Source: Granulosicoccaceae bacterium (lineage in GTDB: Bacteria; Pseudomonadota; Gammaproteobacteria; DAOVJZ01). From it: a stretch of 22,412 bases of DNA. Below the pieces are notes generated by a model. It made no database searches. It worked only from the letters and a program-made list of their open reading frames with translations, and was not told where the DNA came from. Position 1 is the first letter of the stretch. Every line of letters starts with the position of its first letter. The position numbers were made by a program, and so were the translations under genes. The stretch spans positions 1 to 22,412 of the forward strand of contig DAOVJZ010000002.1 in assembly GCA_030632035.1 (NCBI GenBank), read 5' to 3'. Shown one piece after another: positions 6,254-13,389 of this stretch.

Positions 6254-8437
6254 ATGGCACGTAAAAAAAGCAGTAAAAAATCCAGAAAAGACCCCTATGC
6301 TGAGCGTGAAGCACAGAAATATGCACGCCCAGTGCCTAGCCGTGAACTGATCATGGAGTTGTTGGCCGAGCATGGTGAGCCGATGCCATTTCGCAAAATT
6401 GCCAAAGCGCTGGATGTGGATGATGAGCTCGATCAGGAATCCCTGCGTCGTCGGTTAAGGGCCATGGAACGTGATGGTCAGCTCATGCGTAATCGTCGTG
6501 AAGGGTTTGGCCTGATTGAAAAAATGGATTTGGTCAAAGGGCGAGTGATTGGTCACCCTGATGGATTTGGTTTTTTGCGACCGGAAGAAGGGGGGGATGA
6601 CTTGTTTATGTCAGCCCGCCAGATGCGTGGTTTGTTACATGATGATCGTATTGTGGCGCGCGTTTCCGGTATCGACCGGCGTGGACGCAAGGAAGGTGCG
6701 GTCGTCAATGTGCTTGAACGTGCCAATCACAATGTGGTGGGGCGTTTCTTTATAGAAGGTAATGTGGGGTATGTTGTCCCCAGCAACAAACGCCTTAATC
6801 AGGATATTATTGTACCTGCCGATCAGCAGGCAGGTGCAAAGCATGAACAGATTGTTGAAGTGCATATTGATGCCCAGCCCACGTTCCGTTCACAGCCAAG
6901 CGGACATATTACTGAAATCCTGGGTGATCATATGGCACCGGGAATGGAAATTGATATTGCCATTCGTTCGTTCGAACTGCCACAGGAATGGTCAGAAGAA
7001 GTCAAAAAGGCCGTTAAGGAACTTCCAGTAAAAGTACTGGATAAAGACAAAAAAGGACGCGAGGATATTCGTGATCTGCCATTGGTTACAATCGATGGCG
7101 AAGATGCACGTGATTTTGATGACGCCGTATTTTGTGAAAAGCAGGGCAAGGGCTGGCGCTTATTGGTTGCGATTGCAGATGTATCTCACTATGTAAAATC
7201 CGATACGGCACTTGATGCCTCTGCCATTGAACGTGGCACTTCAGTTTATTTTCCAGAACGGGTAATCCCGATGTTACCGGAAGAATTATCCAACGGACTT
7301 TGCTCGTTAAAACCTGAAGTTGATCGCCTTTGTATGGTCTGTGAAATGTCTATTGATCAGTTCGGCAAAGTAAAACAGCACCGTTTCTTTGAAGGGATCA
7401 TGTATTCTCATGCGCGATTGACATATAACGAAGTCGGTGCGATTTTGCAGGAAGATGACAAGGCGCTGAAGAAAAAATACAAAGCCCTCGTGCCCCATCT
7501 GGAAGAGTTGTATGCGCTTTATAATGTTTTCCGTGAACAACGTACGAAGCGTGGTTCAATTGATTTTGAAACAACAGAAACACGCATCGTATTTGGTGAA
7601 GACAGGAAGATTGAAAAGATTGTTCCGACTGAAAGAAATGATGCACATAAATTGATTGAAGAGTGCATGATTGCGGCTAATGTGGCAGCAGCAGAATTTT
7701 TACTGGATAACGAGATCGCAACACTTTATCGTGTTCATGAATTACCACAGACAGATAAATTATCCGGGCTTAGAGAGTTTCTCGGTGAACTGGGTTTGCG
7801 TCTCGAAGGTGGTGATGAACCGGAACCCAAACACTACAGTAAGGTACTGGATTCAATTCAGGAACGGCCTGACTTTCATTTAATCCAGACTGTTTTATTA
7901 CGCAGTATGAGTCAGGCAGTTTATCAGCCGGAAAATGACGGACATTTTGGTTTGGCGCTGGAAGCCTATGCGCATTTTACTTCACCGATACGGCGTTTCC
8001 CTGATCTATTAGTGCATCGCGCTATTCGTCACCTCCTGTCTAAAAAGAGTGTGGCCTCATTCCGTTACGGTAAAGTCGATATGGAATCTTTTGGCGAACA
8101 TTGTTCCATGACCAGTCGTCGCGCTGATGAAGCGACAATGGATGCCGTTGCCTGGCTCAAGTGTGAATACATGATGGACAAGGTGGGTGAAATATTTGAA
8201 GGTACCATCAGTGCGGTCACCAGCTTTGGTCTATTCGTAGAGCTGGATGAAATTTATGTCGAAGGGCTGGTGCATGTGACTGGATTGAAAAATGATTATT
8301 ACCACTTTGATCCTGTTAAACATCGTTTGACGGGTGAACGCATGGGTAAAATCTATCGTCTGGCAGATAGAATACAAGTGAAGGTGATGCGAGTCGATCT
8401 GGATGAACGCAAGATTGATTTTGAATTGGCAGAATAG
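6254..8437 (+). CDS. rnr: Ribonuclease R
   Basis: The 727-residue product is a complete RNase II/R exoribonuclease that degrades structured RNA 3' to 5'. In order: a basic N-terminus (RKKSSKKSRK), a winged-helix region (about 27-90, RELIMELLAEHG), cold-shock domains (about 90-250), the RNB catalytic domain (about 270-600) and an S1 domain (about 640-725, FEGTISAVTSFGLFVEL). The catalytic loop is DGEDARDFDDAV from residue 281; D281, D287, D289 and D290 are the expected metal-binding aspartates. FTSPIRRFPDLLVHR is the conserved RNB motif. The protein stops directly after the S1 domain (IDFELAE), without the long Lys-rich tail of E. coli RNase R (about 813 residues). A -10-like TATAAT lies at 6222-6227, but no clear -35 was found. 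rlmB follows with no gap. Confidence 0.97.
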   Translation: MARKKSSKKSRKDPYAEREAQKYARPVPSRELIMELLAEHGEPMPFRKIAKALDVDDELDQESLRRRLRAMERDGQLMRNRREGFGLIEKMDLVKGRVIGHPDGFGFLRPEEGGDDLFMSARQMRGLLHDDRIVARVSGIDRRGRKEGAVVNVLERANHNVVGRFFIEGNVGYVVPSNKRLNQDIIVPADQQAGAKHEQIVEVHIDAQPTFRSQPSGHITEILGDHMAPGMEIDIAIRSFELPQEWSEEVKKAVKELPVKVLDKDKKGREDIRDLPLVTIDGEDARDFDDAVFCEKQGKGWRLLVAIADVSHYVKSDTALDASAIERGTSVYFPERVIPMLPEELSNGLCSLKPEVDRLCMVCEMSIDQFGKVKQHRFFEGIMYSHARLTYNEVGAILQEDDKALKKKYKALVPHLEELYALYNVFREQRTKRGSIDFETTETRIVFGEDRKIEKIVPTERNDAHKLIEECMIAANVAAAEFLLDNEIATLYRVHELPQTDKLSGLREFLGELGLRLEGGDEPEPKHYSKVLDSIQERPDFHLIQTVLLRSMSQAVYQPENDGHFGLALEAYAHFTSPIRRFPDLLVHRAIRHLLSKKSVASFRYGKVDMESFGEHCSMTSRRADEATMDAVAWLKCEYMMDKVGEIFEGTISAVTSFGLFVELDEIYVEGLVHVTGLKNDYYHFDPVKHRLTGERMGKIYRLADRIQVKVMRVDLDERKIDFELAE

Positions 8438-9175
8438 ATGAAAAAAAATCTTGTCTACGGACTTCATTCTGTTTTAGCAGTACTGGATCGCGATAGTTCA
8501 CAGGTAAAGGAATTGTGGGTAGATACTTCGCGCAAGGACAAACGCATTCAGCGAATTATGGATAAAGCCGGTGGCTTGAGTATTCATAAAGTATCGCGTG
8601 ATGATCTGGATGTATTGGCGGGTGGTGGAAATCATCAAGGCGTCATTGCCCACGTTGCCGATAATAAAAAGCTGCGCTCTGAAGATGATTTGCCACGACT
8701 GATTGCAGAAAAGGGTGATGACACATTGTTGCTTATCCTTGATGGTGTGCAGGATCCGCATAATCTGGGTGCCTGTCTGCGTTCAGCCGATGGGGCCGGG
8801 GTCGATGCTGTGATTGTTCCCCGTAATAAAGTAGCCTCGCTGACCCCGGTGGTACACAAGGTTGCCTGTGGTGCGGCTGAGACCATGCCTTTTATTATGG
8901 TTACCAATCTGGCCCGTACCCTGCGTATGCTTAAGGATGAAGGGGTCTGGCTGGTAGGCGCTGATGGAAATGCCAAAACCAGCCTGTATGAGATTGATCT
9001 GACGGGGCCGCTGGCCATGATCCTGGGTGGAGAGGGCAAGGGCCTACGCCGTCTGACCCGTGAACAGTGCGATTATCTGGCCTATTTACCCATGGCAGGC
9101 AGTGTGGAGAGCCTGAATGTGTCGGTGGCAACAGGGATCAGCTTGTTCGAAGTCGTCCGACAAAGAGGGCAGTAG
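8438..9175 (+). CDS. rlmB: 23S rRNA (guanosine-2251-2'-O)-methyltransferase RlmB
   Basis: The 245-residue protein is a SPOUT (TrmH-type) methyltransferase that uses S-adenosylmethionine to methylate the ribose of G2251 in the peptidyl-transferase P-loop of 23S rRNA. It has the N-terminal substrate-binding domain (YGLHSVLAVL, GNHQGVIAHV), then the knot: DGVQDPHNLGACLRSADGAG (motif 1), LGGEGKGLRRLTRE (motif 2) and MAGSVESLNVSVATGISLFE (motif 3). The length matches E. coli RlmB (243). The ATG directly follows the rnr TAG, the conserved gammaproteobacterial rnr-rlmB pair, so translation is likely coupled. Confidence 0.97.
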   Translation: MKKNLVYGLHSVLAVLDRDSSQVKELWVDTSRKDKRIQRIMDKAGGLSIHKVSRDDLDVLAGGGNHQGVIAHVADNKKLRSEDDLPRLIAEKGDDTLLLILDGVQDPHNLGACLRSADGAGVDAVIVPRNKVASLTPVVHKVACGAAETMPFIMVTNLARTLRMLKDEGVWLVGADGNAKTSLYEIDLTGPLAMILGGEGKGLRRLTREQCDYLAYLPMAGSVESLNVSVATGISLFEVVRQRGQ

Positions 9176-9176
9176 G

Positions 9177-9234
9177 AGCGGTCTTTTGCTGCGATTTCAC
9201 CCGATATAGATTTTTCGTGGCCACAAAGACCGCT
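9177..9234. repeat. Inverted repeat after rlmB
   Basis: AGCGGTCTTT (9177-9186) and AAAGACCGCT (9225-9234) are a perfect 10-base inverted pair with a 38-base spacer, starting two bases after the rlmB stop. There is no T-run, so it is not a standard intrinsic terminator; it could protect the rnr-rlmB mRNA 3' end. Confidence 0.45.
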
Positions 9235-9249
9235 TTACCCCTGACTTCG

Positions 9250-9278
9250 TTGCTAAATCACCCCTTTTCCCGTAAAAT
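9250..9278 (+). promoter_or_regulatory. Sigma-70 promoter of the rpsF operon
   Basis: TTGCTA (9250-9255) and TAAAAT (9273-9278) are separated by exactly 17 bases. The predicted start near 9285 gives an untranslated leader of about 88 bases before rpsF. Confidence 0.6.
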
Positions 9279-9287
9279 GCCGCCCAA

Positions 9288-9308
9288 TTCGATGGTCTGA
9301 CTATCGAA
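9288..9308 (+). promoter_or_regulatory. 5' hairpin in the rpsF leader
   Basis: TTCGAT (9288-9293) and ATCGAA (9303-9308) form a 6-pair stem at the very 5' end of the predicted mRNA. A second small stem, AGCC/GGCT, lies at about 9325-9336. S6:S18-type autoregulation acts through such leaders in other bacteria, but I could not match its defining bulge here. Confidence 0.35.
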
Positions 9309-9372
9309 CCCTTGCTCCACTGCTAGCCAATCGGCTTTGACGGGGGGCTGTTGAAACCAAAAGGAGTATTAA

Positions 9373-9909
9373 ATGAGACACTACGAAGTTGTGTTTCTGG
9401 TCCATCCTGATCAGAGCGAACAAGTTCCTGCCATGGTCGATCGTTATAAAGCGATGATCGAAGCAGCCAACGGCGCAATCCATCGTCTTGAAGACTGGGG
9501 TCGTCGTCAATTGGCTTATCCCATTAATAAAATCCACAAGGCCCATTATGTTCTGATGAATATCGAATGTGGTCAGGAAGTACTTAACGAACTCGAAAGC
9601 GCCTTCCGTTTTAACGATGCTGTTATTCGCAATCTGGTGATTCGTCGTGACGAACCCATTATTGATATGTCGCCAATGGCAAAAGCCAAGGCCAAGGAAG
9701 ACAGTGAGAAGAGCAGTCGTGGAAGTCGTGACTTCAGTAATAATGCAGAAGCTGCTGCTCCAGTAACTGAAGCTGCTACTCCAGCAACTGAAGCTGCTGC
9801 TCCAGCAACTGAAGCTGCTGCTCCAGCAACTGAAGCTGCTACAGAAGAAAGTGCGCCGCCAGCCGTTGACGCTGAAGAAGGCGGTTCAGAAGAAGCACCT
9901 GCTGAATAA
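9373..9909 (+). CDS. rpsF: Small ribosomal subunit protein bS6 with a long repetitive tail
   Basis: Residues 1-100 are ordinary bS6 (MRHYEVVFLVHPDQSEQVP, HRLEDWGRRQLAYPINK, RFNDAVIRNLVIR), which pairs with bS18 on the 30S platform. The total of 178 residues exceeds the E. coli form (about 131-135) because of an acidic Ala/Pro/Thr/Glu tail from about residue 115. That tail contains four in-frame copies of a 21-base unit encoding A-A-x-P-x-T-E (9751-9834). An AAGGAG ribosome binding site lies 6 bases before the ATG. It is the first gene of rpsF-rpsR-DUF2232-rplI. The end (EEAPAE) differs from the Glu-Glu end modified by RimK in E. coli. Confidence 0.96.
   Translation: MRHYEVVFLVHPDQSEQVPAMVDRYKAMIEAANGAIHRLEDWGRRQLAYPINKIHKAHYVLMNIECGQEVLNELESAFRFNDAVIRNLVIRRDEPIIDMSPMAKAKAKEDSEKSSRGSRDFSNNAEAAAPVTEAATPATEAAAPATEAAAPATEAATEESAPPAVDAEEGGSEEAPAE
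9751..9834 (+). repeat. 4 x 21-bp tandem repeat within rpsF
   Basis: Four consecutive copies start at 9751, 9772, 9793 and 9814, consensus GCTGCTGCTCCAGCAACTGA plus A. The third and fourth copies are identical; the first two differ by one base each. A partial copy follows (GCTGCTACAGAAGAA). The unit is a multiple of three, so copy-number change would keep the frame. Confidence 0.9.
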
Positions 9910-9957
9910 AGTTCACTTTGTGGATTAACAGATTAATTAAATAGAACGAGGTAGACC

Positions 9958-10188
9958 ATGTCCCGTTATTTTAGACGTAAAAAGTTTTGCCGTTTCACTG
10001 CTGAAGGTATAACCCATGTAGATTACAAAGACTTGGGTATTTTGAAAAACTATGTTGCCGAGAATGGCAAGATTGTTCCAAGTCGTGTTACTGGCACCAA
10101 GGCGCGTTACCAGCGTCAATTAACCACTGCTATCAAACGTGCGCGTTATCTGGCTTTAGTGCCTTACTGTGACGCACACGATAATTAA
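9958..10188 (+). CDS. rpsR: Small ribosomal subunit protein bS18
   Basis: The 76-residue basic protein matches bS18 throughout: YFRRKKFCRFTAEG, VDYKDLGILKNYV, KIVPSRVTGTKARYQRQL and TTAIKRARYLALVPYCD. It binds 16S rRNA as a heterodimer with bS6. A GAGG ribosome binding site precedes the ATG. It lies 48 bases after rpsF in the conserved operon. Confidence 0.98.
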   Translation: MSRYFRRKKFCRFTAEGITHVDYKDLGILKNYVAENGKIVPSRVTGTKARYQRQLTTAIKRARYLALVPYCDAHDN

Positions 10189-10234
10189 TAGCACTGGTAA
10201 AATCGTTATTTAACTAAAGAAGATAACTTTCGCC

Positions 10235-11164
10235 ATGCGTGGTTATGCGGCCTATATCATGCGAGGACGACTGCAAGCCATTGCATTGATTGCAATGACC
10301 GCATTCGTAGGGCTGTTTATCAGTCCGGTCAGTTATCTTGCAGGTGCCGCCGTCGCACTGGTGACATTGCGACTCGGTGCAAAAGAAGGATTAATTATAG
10401 TTGCCGGAAGTGCGGTTGGTGTTGCACTGATGGGGATGCTGGGAAGCGGTGATCCTGCTCATGGATTGGTACACATGCTGATGCTGGGTGTGCCGGTTCT
10501 GGTGATGGCACAGGTGTTAAGACAAACCGTATCATTACCCCTGACTTTCCAGGCTGTTGCTCTGGTCGCGGTTGTGATGGTATTGGTAATGCAACTTTTT
10601 GGGCAAGGCTGGATAGATGAATGGCGTGTCCAGTTTGAAAAGATAATCAGTCATGCACTGGAAGCGGCAAGCAAACAGTCAGGGAATGGAATAAATCAGG
10701 CAGACTTGCAAGAAGTGATACAACTGCTTGGTGAAAGGGTGTCAGGTATCCTGGGTGCCGTTTTTGTTTTCAGTCAATTGGTGATGTTGATCATCGCAAG
10801 AAACTGGCAGGCAACATTGTACAATCCGGGCGGCTTCGCGCAGGAGTTCCAGGGGTTGAAACTGGGTAGGACAGCGGCCTATGTATCGCTGGCAGTGATG
10901 TTGGCAGGCACAATACCGGGAAGCACCGGAGACATTTTCTCCAACATGCTGGGCATTGTAATGGTTTTGTATTTGATACAGTTTTTAGCAATTGCACATA
11001 CGGTGATTGCGCGTGTTGCCAAGGGCAAAGGTTGGTTGGCAACATTGTATATTTTGGTAGTAATAGGGTTGTTTGCATTTCCACCGTTATTGATGGTGAT
11101 GGTACTGGTTGGGTTTGCAGACACATGGGTGAATTTTCGTAGTCATATTACGAAACAAGCCTGA
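10235..11164 (+). CDS. DUF2232 multi-pass membrane protein
   Basis: The 309-residue hydrophobic protein is the DUF2232 member normally found between rpsR and rplI in many gammaproteobacteria. The N-terminal MRGYAAYIMRGRLQAIAL matches the family start, supporting ATG 10235 over the internal ATG at 10259. About eight membrane segments are visible: several up to residue 135, then a soluble amphipathic stretch (about 135-170, QFEKIISHALEAASKQ), then more helices to the C-terminus (FAFPPLLMVMVLVGFADTW). Its fold resembles small-molecule transporter subunits, but no function is established. AAAGAAG lies upstream as a ribosome binding site. Confidence 0.85.
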   Translation: MRGYAAYIMRGRLQAIALIAMTAFVGLFISPVSYLAGAAVALVTLRLGAKEGLIIVAGSAVGVALMGMLGSGDPAHGLVHMLMLGVPVLVMAQVLRQTVSLPLTFQAVALVAVVMVLVMQLFGQGWIDEWRVQFEKIISHALEAASKQSGNGINQADLQEVIQLLGERVSGILGAVFVFSQLVMLIIARNWQATLYNPGGFAQEFQGLKLGRTAAYVSLAVMLAGTIPGSTGDIFSNMLGIVMVLYLIQFLAIAHTVIARVAKGKGWLATLYILVVIGLFAFPPLLMVMVLVGFADTWVNFRSHITKQA

Positions 11165-11200
11165 GAATAGAGAAGATCATATTTTAAAGAGGTGCTAGCG

Positions 11201-11653
11201 ATGGAAGTAATACTTCTGGAGAAAGTAGGTAACCTGGGTAGTCTGGGTGACAAGGTCAAGGTTAAGGCGGGTTACGGACGTAACTTTCTGATCCCCGGTG
11301 GCAAGGCATTACCTGCAACCGAAGATAACCTTAAAGATTTGGAAGCACGTCGTGCAGAACTGGAAAAGGCAGCAGCAGAAACATTGGCTGCAGCACAGGC
11401 GCGTGCAGACAAGGTTAATGCATTGGGTTCAGTGACAATCACTACCAAGGTAGGTGAGGAAGGCAAACTGTTCGGCTCAATTGGTACAACTGATATCGTC
11501 GATGCAATGACAGCGGCTGGTGTTGAAATTACCAAGAACGAAGTTCGACTGCCTGAAGGCCCGATTCGCCATATTGGTGAAACCGAGCTTACCATCCACC
11601 TGCATAGTGACGTGAATGCAACCATTAACGTCAAGGTTGAAGCAGAAGAATAA
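11201..11653 (+). CDS. rplI: Large ribosomal subunit protein bL9
   Basis: The 150-residue product starts MEVILLEKVGNLGSLGDKV, with VKAGYGRNFLIPGGKA, the bL9 N-terminal rRNA-binding domain; a long connecting helix (residues about 45-75, Ala/Glu/Lys-rich) leads to the C-terminal domain (LFGSIGTTDI, HIGETELTIHLH). It binds domain V of 23S rRNA near the L1 stalk. ATG 11201 is chosen because AAAGAGG (11186-11192) is 8 bases upstream; a GTG at 11192 lies inside that site. It is the last gene of the rpsF operon and is followed by a strong hairpin. Confidence 0.97.
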   Translation: MEVILLEKVGNLGSLGDKVKVKAGYGRNFLIPGGKALPATEDNLKDLEARRAELEKAAAETLAAAQARADKVNALGSVTITTKVGEEGKLFGSIGTTDIVDAMTAAGVEITKNEVRLPEGPIRHIGETELTIHLHSDVNATINVKVEAEE

Positions 11654-11666
11654 GCCTCTCGTTATG

Positions 11667-11694
11667 TTATTCCCCGGTCCTTACCGGGGAATAA
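11667..11694 (+). terminator. Hairpin after rplI, possible terminator
   Basis: TTATTCCCCGGT (11667-11678) and ACCGGGGAATAA (11683-11694) form a perfect 12-pair stem around a CCTT loop, 13 bases after the rplI stop. No T-run follows, so it may stabilise the mRNA end rather than terminate on its own. Confidence 0.6.
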
Positions 11695-11856
11695 GCCCAC
11701 ATCTCTCATCAGGATGACGAGCCCTCACTTGATCTTTGATTTTACAATGTATTTTCTTCAGTCGGAAATACGCATGGTTATTCCGCTCCCTCAGAAAATC
11801 CATTGTAAAATCAAATCTCTGCGTGATCATCTCGCCCCCTGATGAGAGATGTGGGC
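11695..11856. repeat. 162-bp nested palindromic element (MITE-like)
   Basis: The ends are a perfect 19-base inverted pair starting GCCCACATCTCTCATCAGG (11695-11713 with 11838-11856). Inside it, TTTGATTTTACAATG (11735-11749) pairs perfectly with 11801-11815, and ATTTTCT (11751-11757) pairs with 11793-11799. The 35-base centre carries CGGAA/TTCCG. Between the arms the bases do not pair. No coding frame or target-site duplication is evident. Confidence 0.75.
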
Positions 11857-11988
11857 ACTAACCAAGACAAGCATTTAGCCCCAGAGTTTATGGTGGTGTT
11901 GTTCTGTGACCATCTGATCTAAGATAGACTCGTGGGACCGTCTTTCGGACGGACAATTCTAACAATAATAAAGAGAACAACACGGCAA

Positions 11989-13389
11989 ATGCAGGAAACC
12001 GCCTCTCCTTATCAAACATCTGATCGAGCGACAGAATCGCTCAAGATTCCGCCGCATTCTATTGAAGCGGAACAATCCGTACTGGGTGGCCTGGTGCTGG
12101 ATAATCAGACGTGGGAACAAATCTCTGATGTAGTTAGCGAAGACGATTTTTATCGTGCCGATCATCGTACAATTTTCCGTGGTATATCAGCACTCCTGAA
12201 TGCGGATTCTCCTTGTGACATCGTGACATTGTCCGAATGGCTTGAAAATAATAACGAAGTCGATCGTGCCGGTGGACTGGCTTATATTGCGACTTTGGCA
12301 CACAACACACCGAGTGCCGCCAATATCCGTTCCTATGCCAATATCGTGCGTGAGCGTTCCATTCTCAGGCAATTGATCAGTGTTGGTGCTGAAATCACCA
12401 GCAGTGGATTCAAGACAGAAGGTCGCAGTGCAGCTGAAATTCTGGATGAGGCTGAAAAGCAGGTTTTCCAGATTGCCGAACATCGTGCGCGTGGACAAAA
12501 AGGTTTTTCCAAAGTCAGCGACCTGTTATCTACCGTCGTTGATCGTATTGATGAATTACATGCGCGTGGTGATCATATTACCGGCGTGCCTACCGGCTTC
12601 AAGGATTTTGATGAACTGACTTCGGGTTTACAGCCCTCTGATTTGATAATTGTTGCCGGTCGACCTTCAATGGGTAAAACGGCATTTGCATTGAATATTG
12701 GACAGTATGCAGCGTTCAAAACAAATACACCGGTTGCCATCTTTAGTATGGAAATGCCGAGTGAACAACTGGTTATGCGTTTGTTGGCATCACATGGTAT
12801 TAACCAGCAGCGCTTGCGTACCGGGCGTTTGACGGATGAAGACTGGACCAAAATGACATCGGCACTTTCCATTCTGGAAAATATGCCCATCTATATTGAT
12901 GATACACCCGCACTGACGCCTTCAGATTTACGCACGCGTGCACGACGCATTAAACGTGCCAATGGTGATCTGGGTCTGATCCTGATTGATTACCTGCAAT
13001 TGATGCATGTTGGTGGCAGTACTGAAAACCGCGCAACCGAAATTTCTCAAATTTCACGCGAACTCAAGGCACTGGCCAAGGAACTGAATGTGCCGGTGAT
13101 TGCACTTTCCCAGCTCAACCGCAGTGTGGAACAACGACCTGACAAACGACCTGTGATGTCAGACTTGCGTGAATCCGGTGCGATTGAGCAGGATGCCGAT
13201 ATGATTTCATTTATTTATCGTGAAGAAGTCTATGATCCGGAAACACCGCGCAAAGGAATTGCCGACATCATTATTGCCAAGCAACGTAATGGACCTATTG
13301 GTGATATTCAGCTTACCTTCCTGGGCAAGTACACACGATTCGAAAACTATATTCCCGAAGCGATTGATTATGGGAACTTTGGCGGTTGA
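11989..13389 (+). CDS. dnaB: Replicative DNA helicase DnaB
   Basis: The 466-residue product is a full-length hexameric helicase of the replication fork. The N-terminal domain (PPHSIEAEQSVLGGLVLD onward, to about residue 150) mediates ring formation and primase contact. The RecA-like ATPase domain has Walker A GRPSMGKTAF (K230), Walker B LGLILIDYLQLM and the sensor segment VIALSQLNRSVEQR. No intein interrupts it. ATG 11989 is chosen: the 19 codons from a GTG at 11932 are not DnaB-like and cover a small hairpin. AAGAGA lies about 12 bases upstream. alr overlaps its stop codon. Confidence 0.97.
   Translation: MQETASPYQTSDRATESLKIPPHSIEAEQSVLGGLVLDNQTWEQISDVVSEDDFYRADHRTIFRGISALLNADSPCDIVTLSEWLENNNEVDRAGGLAYIATLAHNTPSAANIRSYANIVRERSILRQLISVGAEITSSGFKTEGRSAAEILDEAEKQVFQIAEHRARGQKGFSKVSDLLSTVVDRIDELHARGDHITGVPTGFKDFDELTSGLQPSDLIIVAGRPSMGKTAFALNIGQYAAFKTNTPVAIFSMEMPSEQLVMRLLASHGINQQRLRTGRLTDEDWTKMTSALSILENMPIYIDDTPALTPSDLRTRARRIKRANGDLGLILIDYLQLMHVGGSTENRATEISQISRELKALAKELNVPVIALSQLNRSVEQRPDKRPVMSDLRESGAIEQDADMISFIYREEVYDPETPRKGIADIIIAKQRNGPIGDIQLTFLGKYTRFENYIPEAIDYGNFGG

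Larger units (their letters stand above)
11654..11988. other. rplI-dnaB intergenic region of 335 bases
   Basis: No gene is visible. It holds a perfect 12-pair hairpin (11667-11694), a 162-base nested palindrome (11695-11856) and about 130 bases of dnaB leader. The leader contains a small CCGTC/GACGG stem (about 11939-11953) and AAGAGA upstream of dnaB. I found no convincing sigma-70 promoter. Confidence 0.7.

Noticed and set aside
8635..9039. 134-codon minus-strand frame inside rlmB
   Set aside because: It is antisense to a clear RlmB coding region, Ser/Arg/Pro-rich, with no domain and no upstream signal.
9279..9348. Long-range stem GCCGCCC with GGGGGGC closing a three-way junction in the rpsF leader
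   Set aside because: It needs a G-G mismatch and its left strand lies before the predicted transcript start near 9285.
11192..11200. GTG start three codons upstream for rplI
   Set aside because: The GTG is embedded in the AAAGAGG ribosome binding site that serves ATG 11201.
11932..11988. GTG start 19 codons upstream for dnaB
   Set aside because: The extra residues are not DnaB-like and the DNA forms a small hairpin; ATG 11989 gives the usual N-terminus.
11857..11988. Sigma-70 promoter before dnaB (TTGTTC with TAAGAT)
   Set aside because: The spacing is only about 15 bases and the -35 match is poor; not strong enough to annotate.
11989..13389. Possible intein in dnaB, a common intein host
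   Set aside because: The protein is of normal length and the Walker motifs are uninterrupted.
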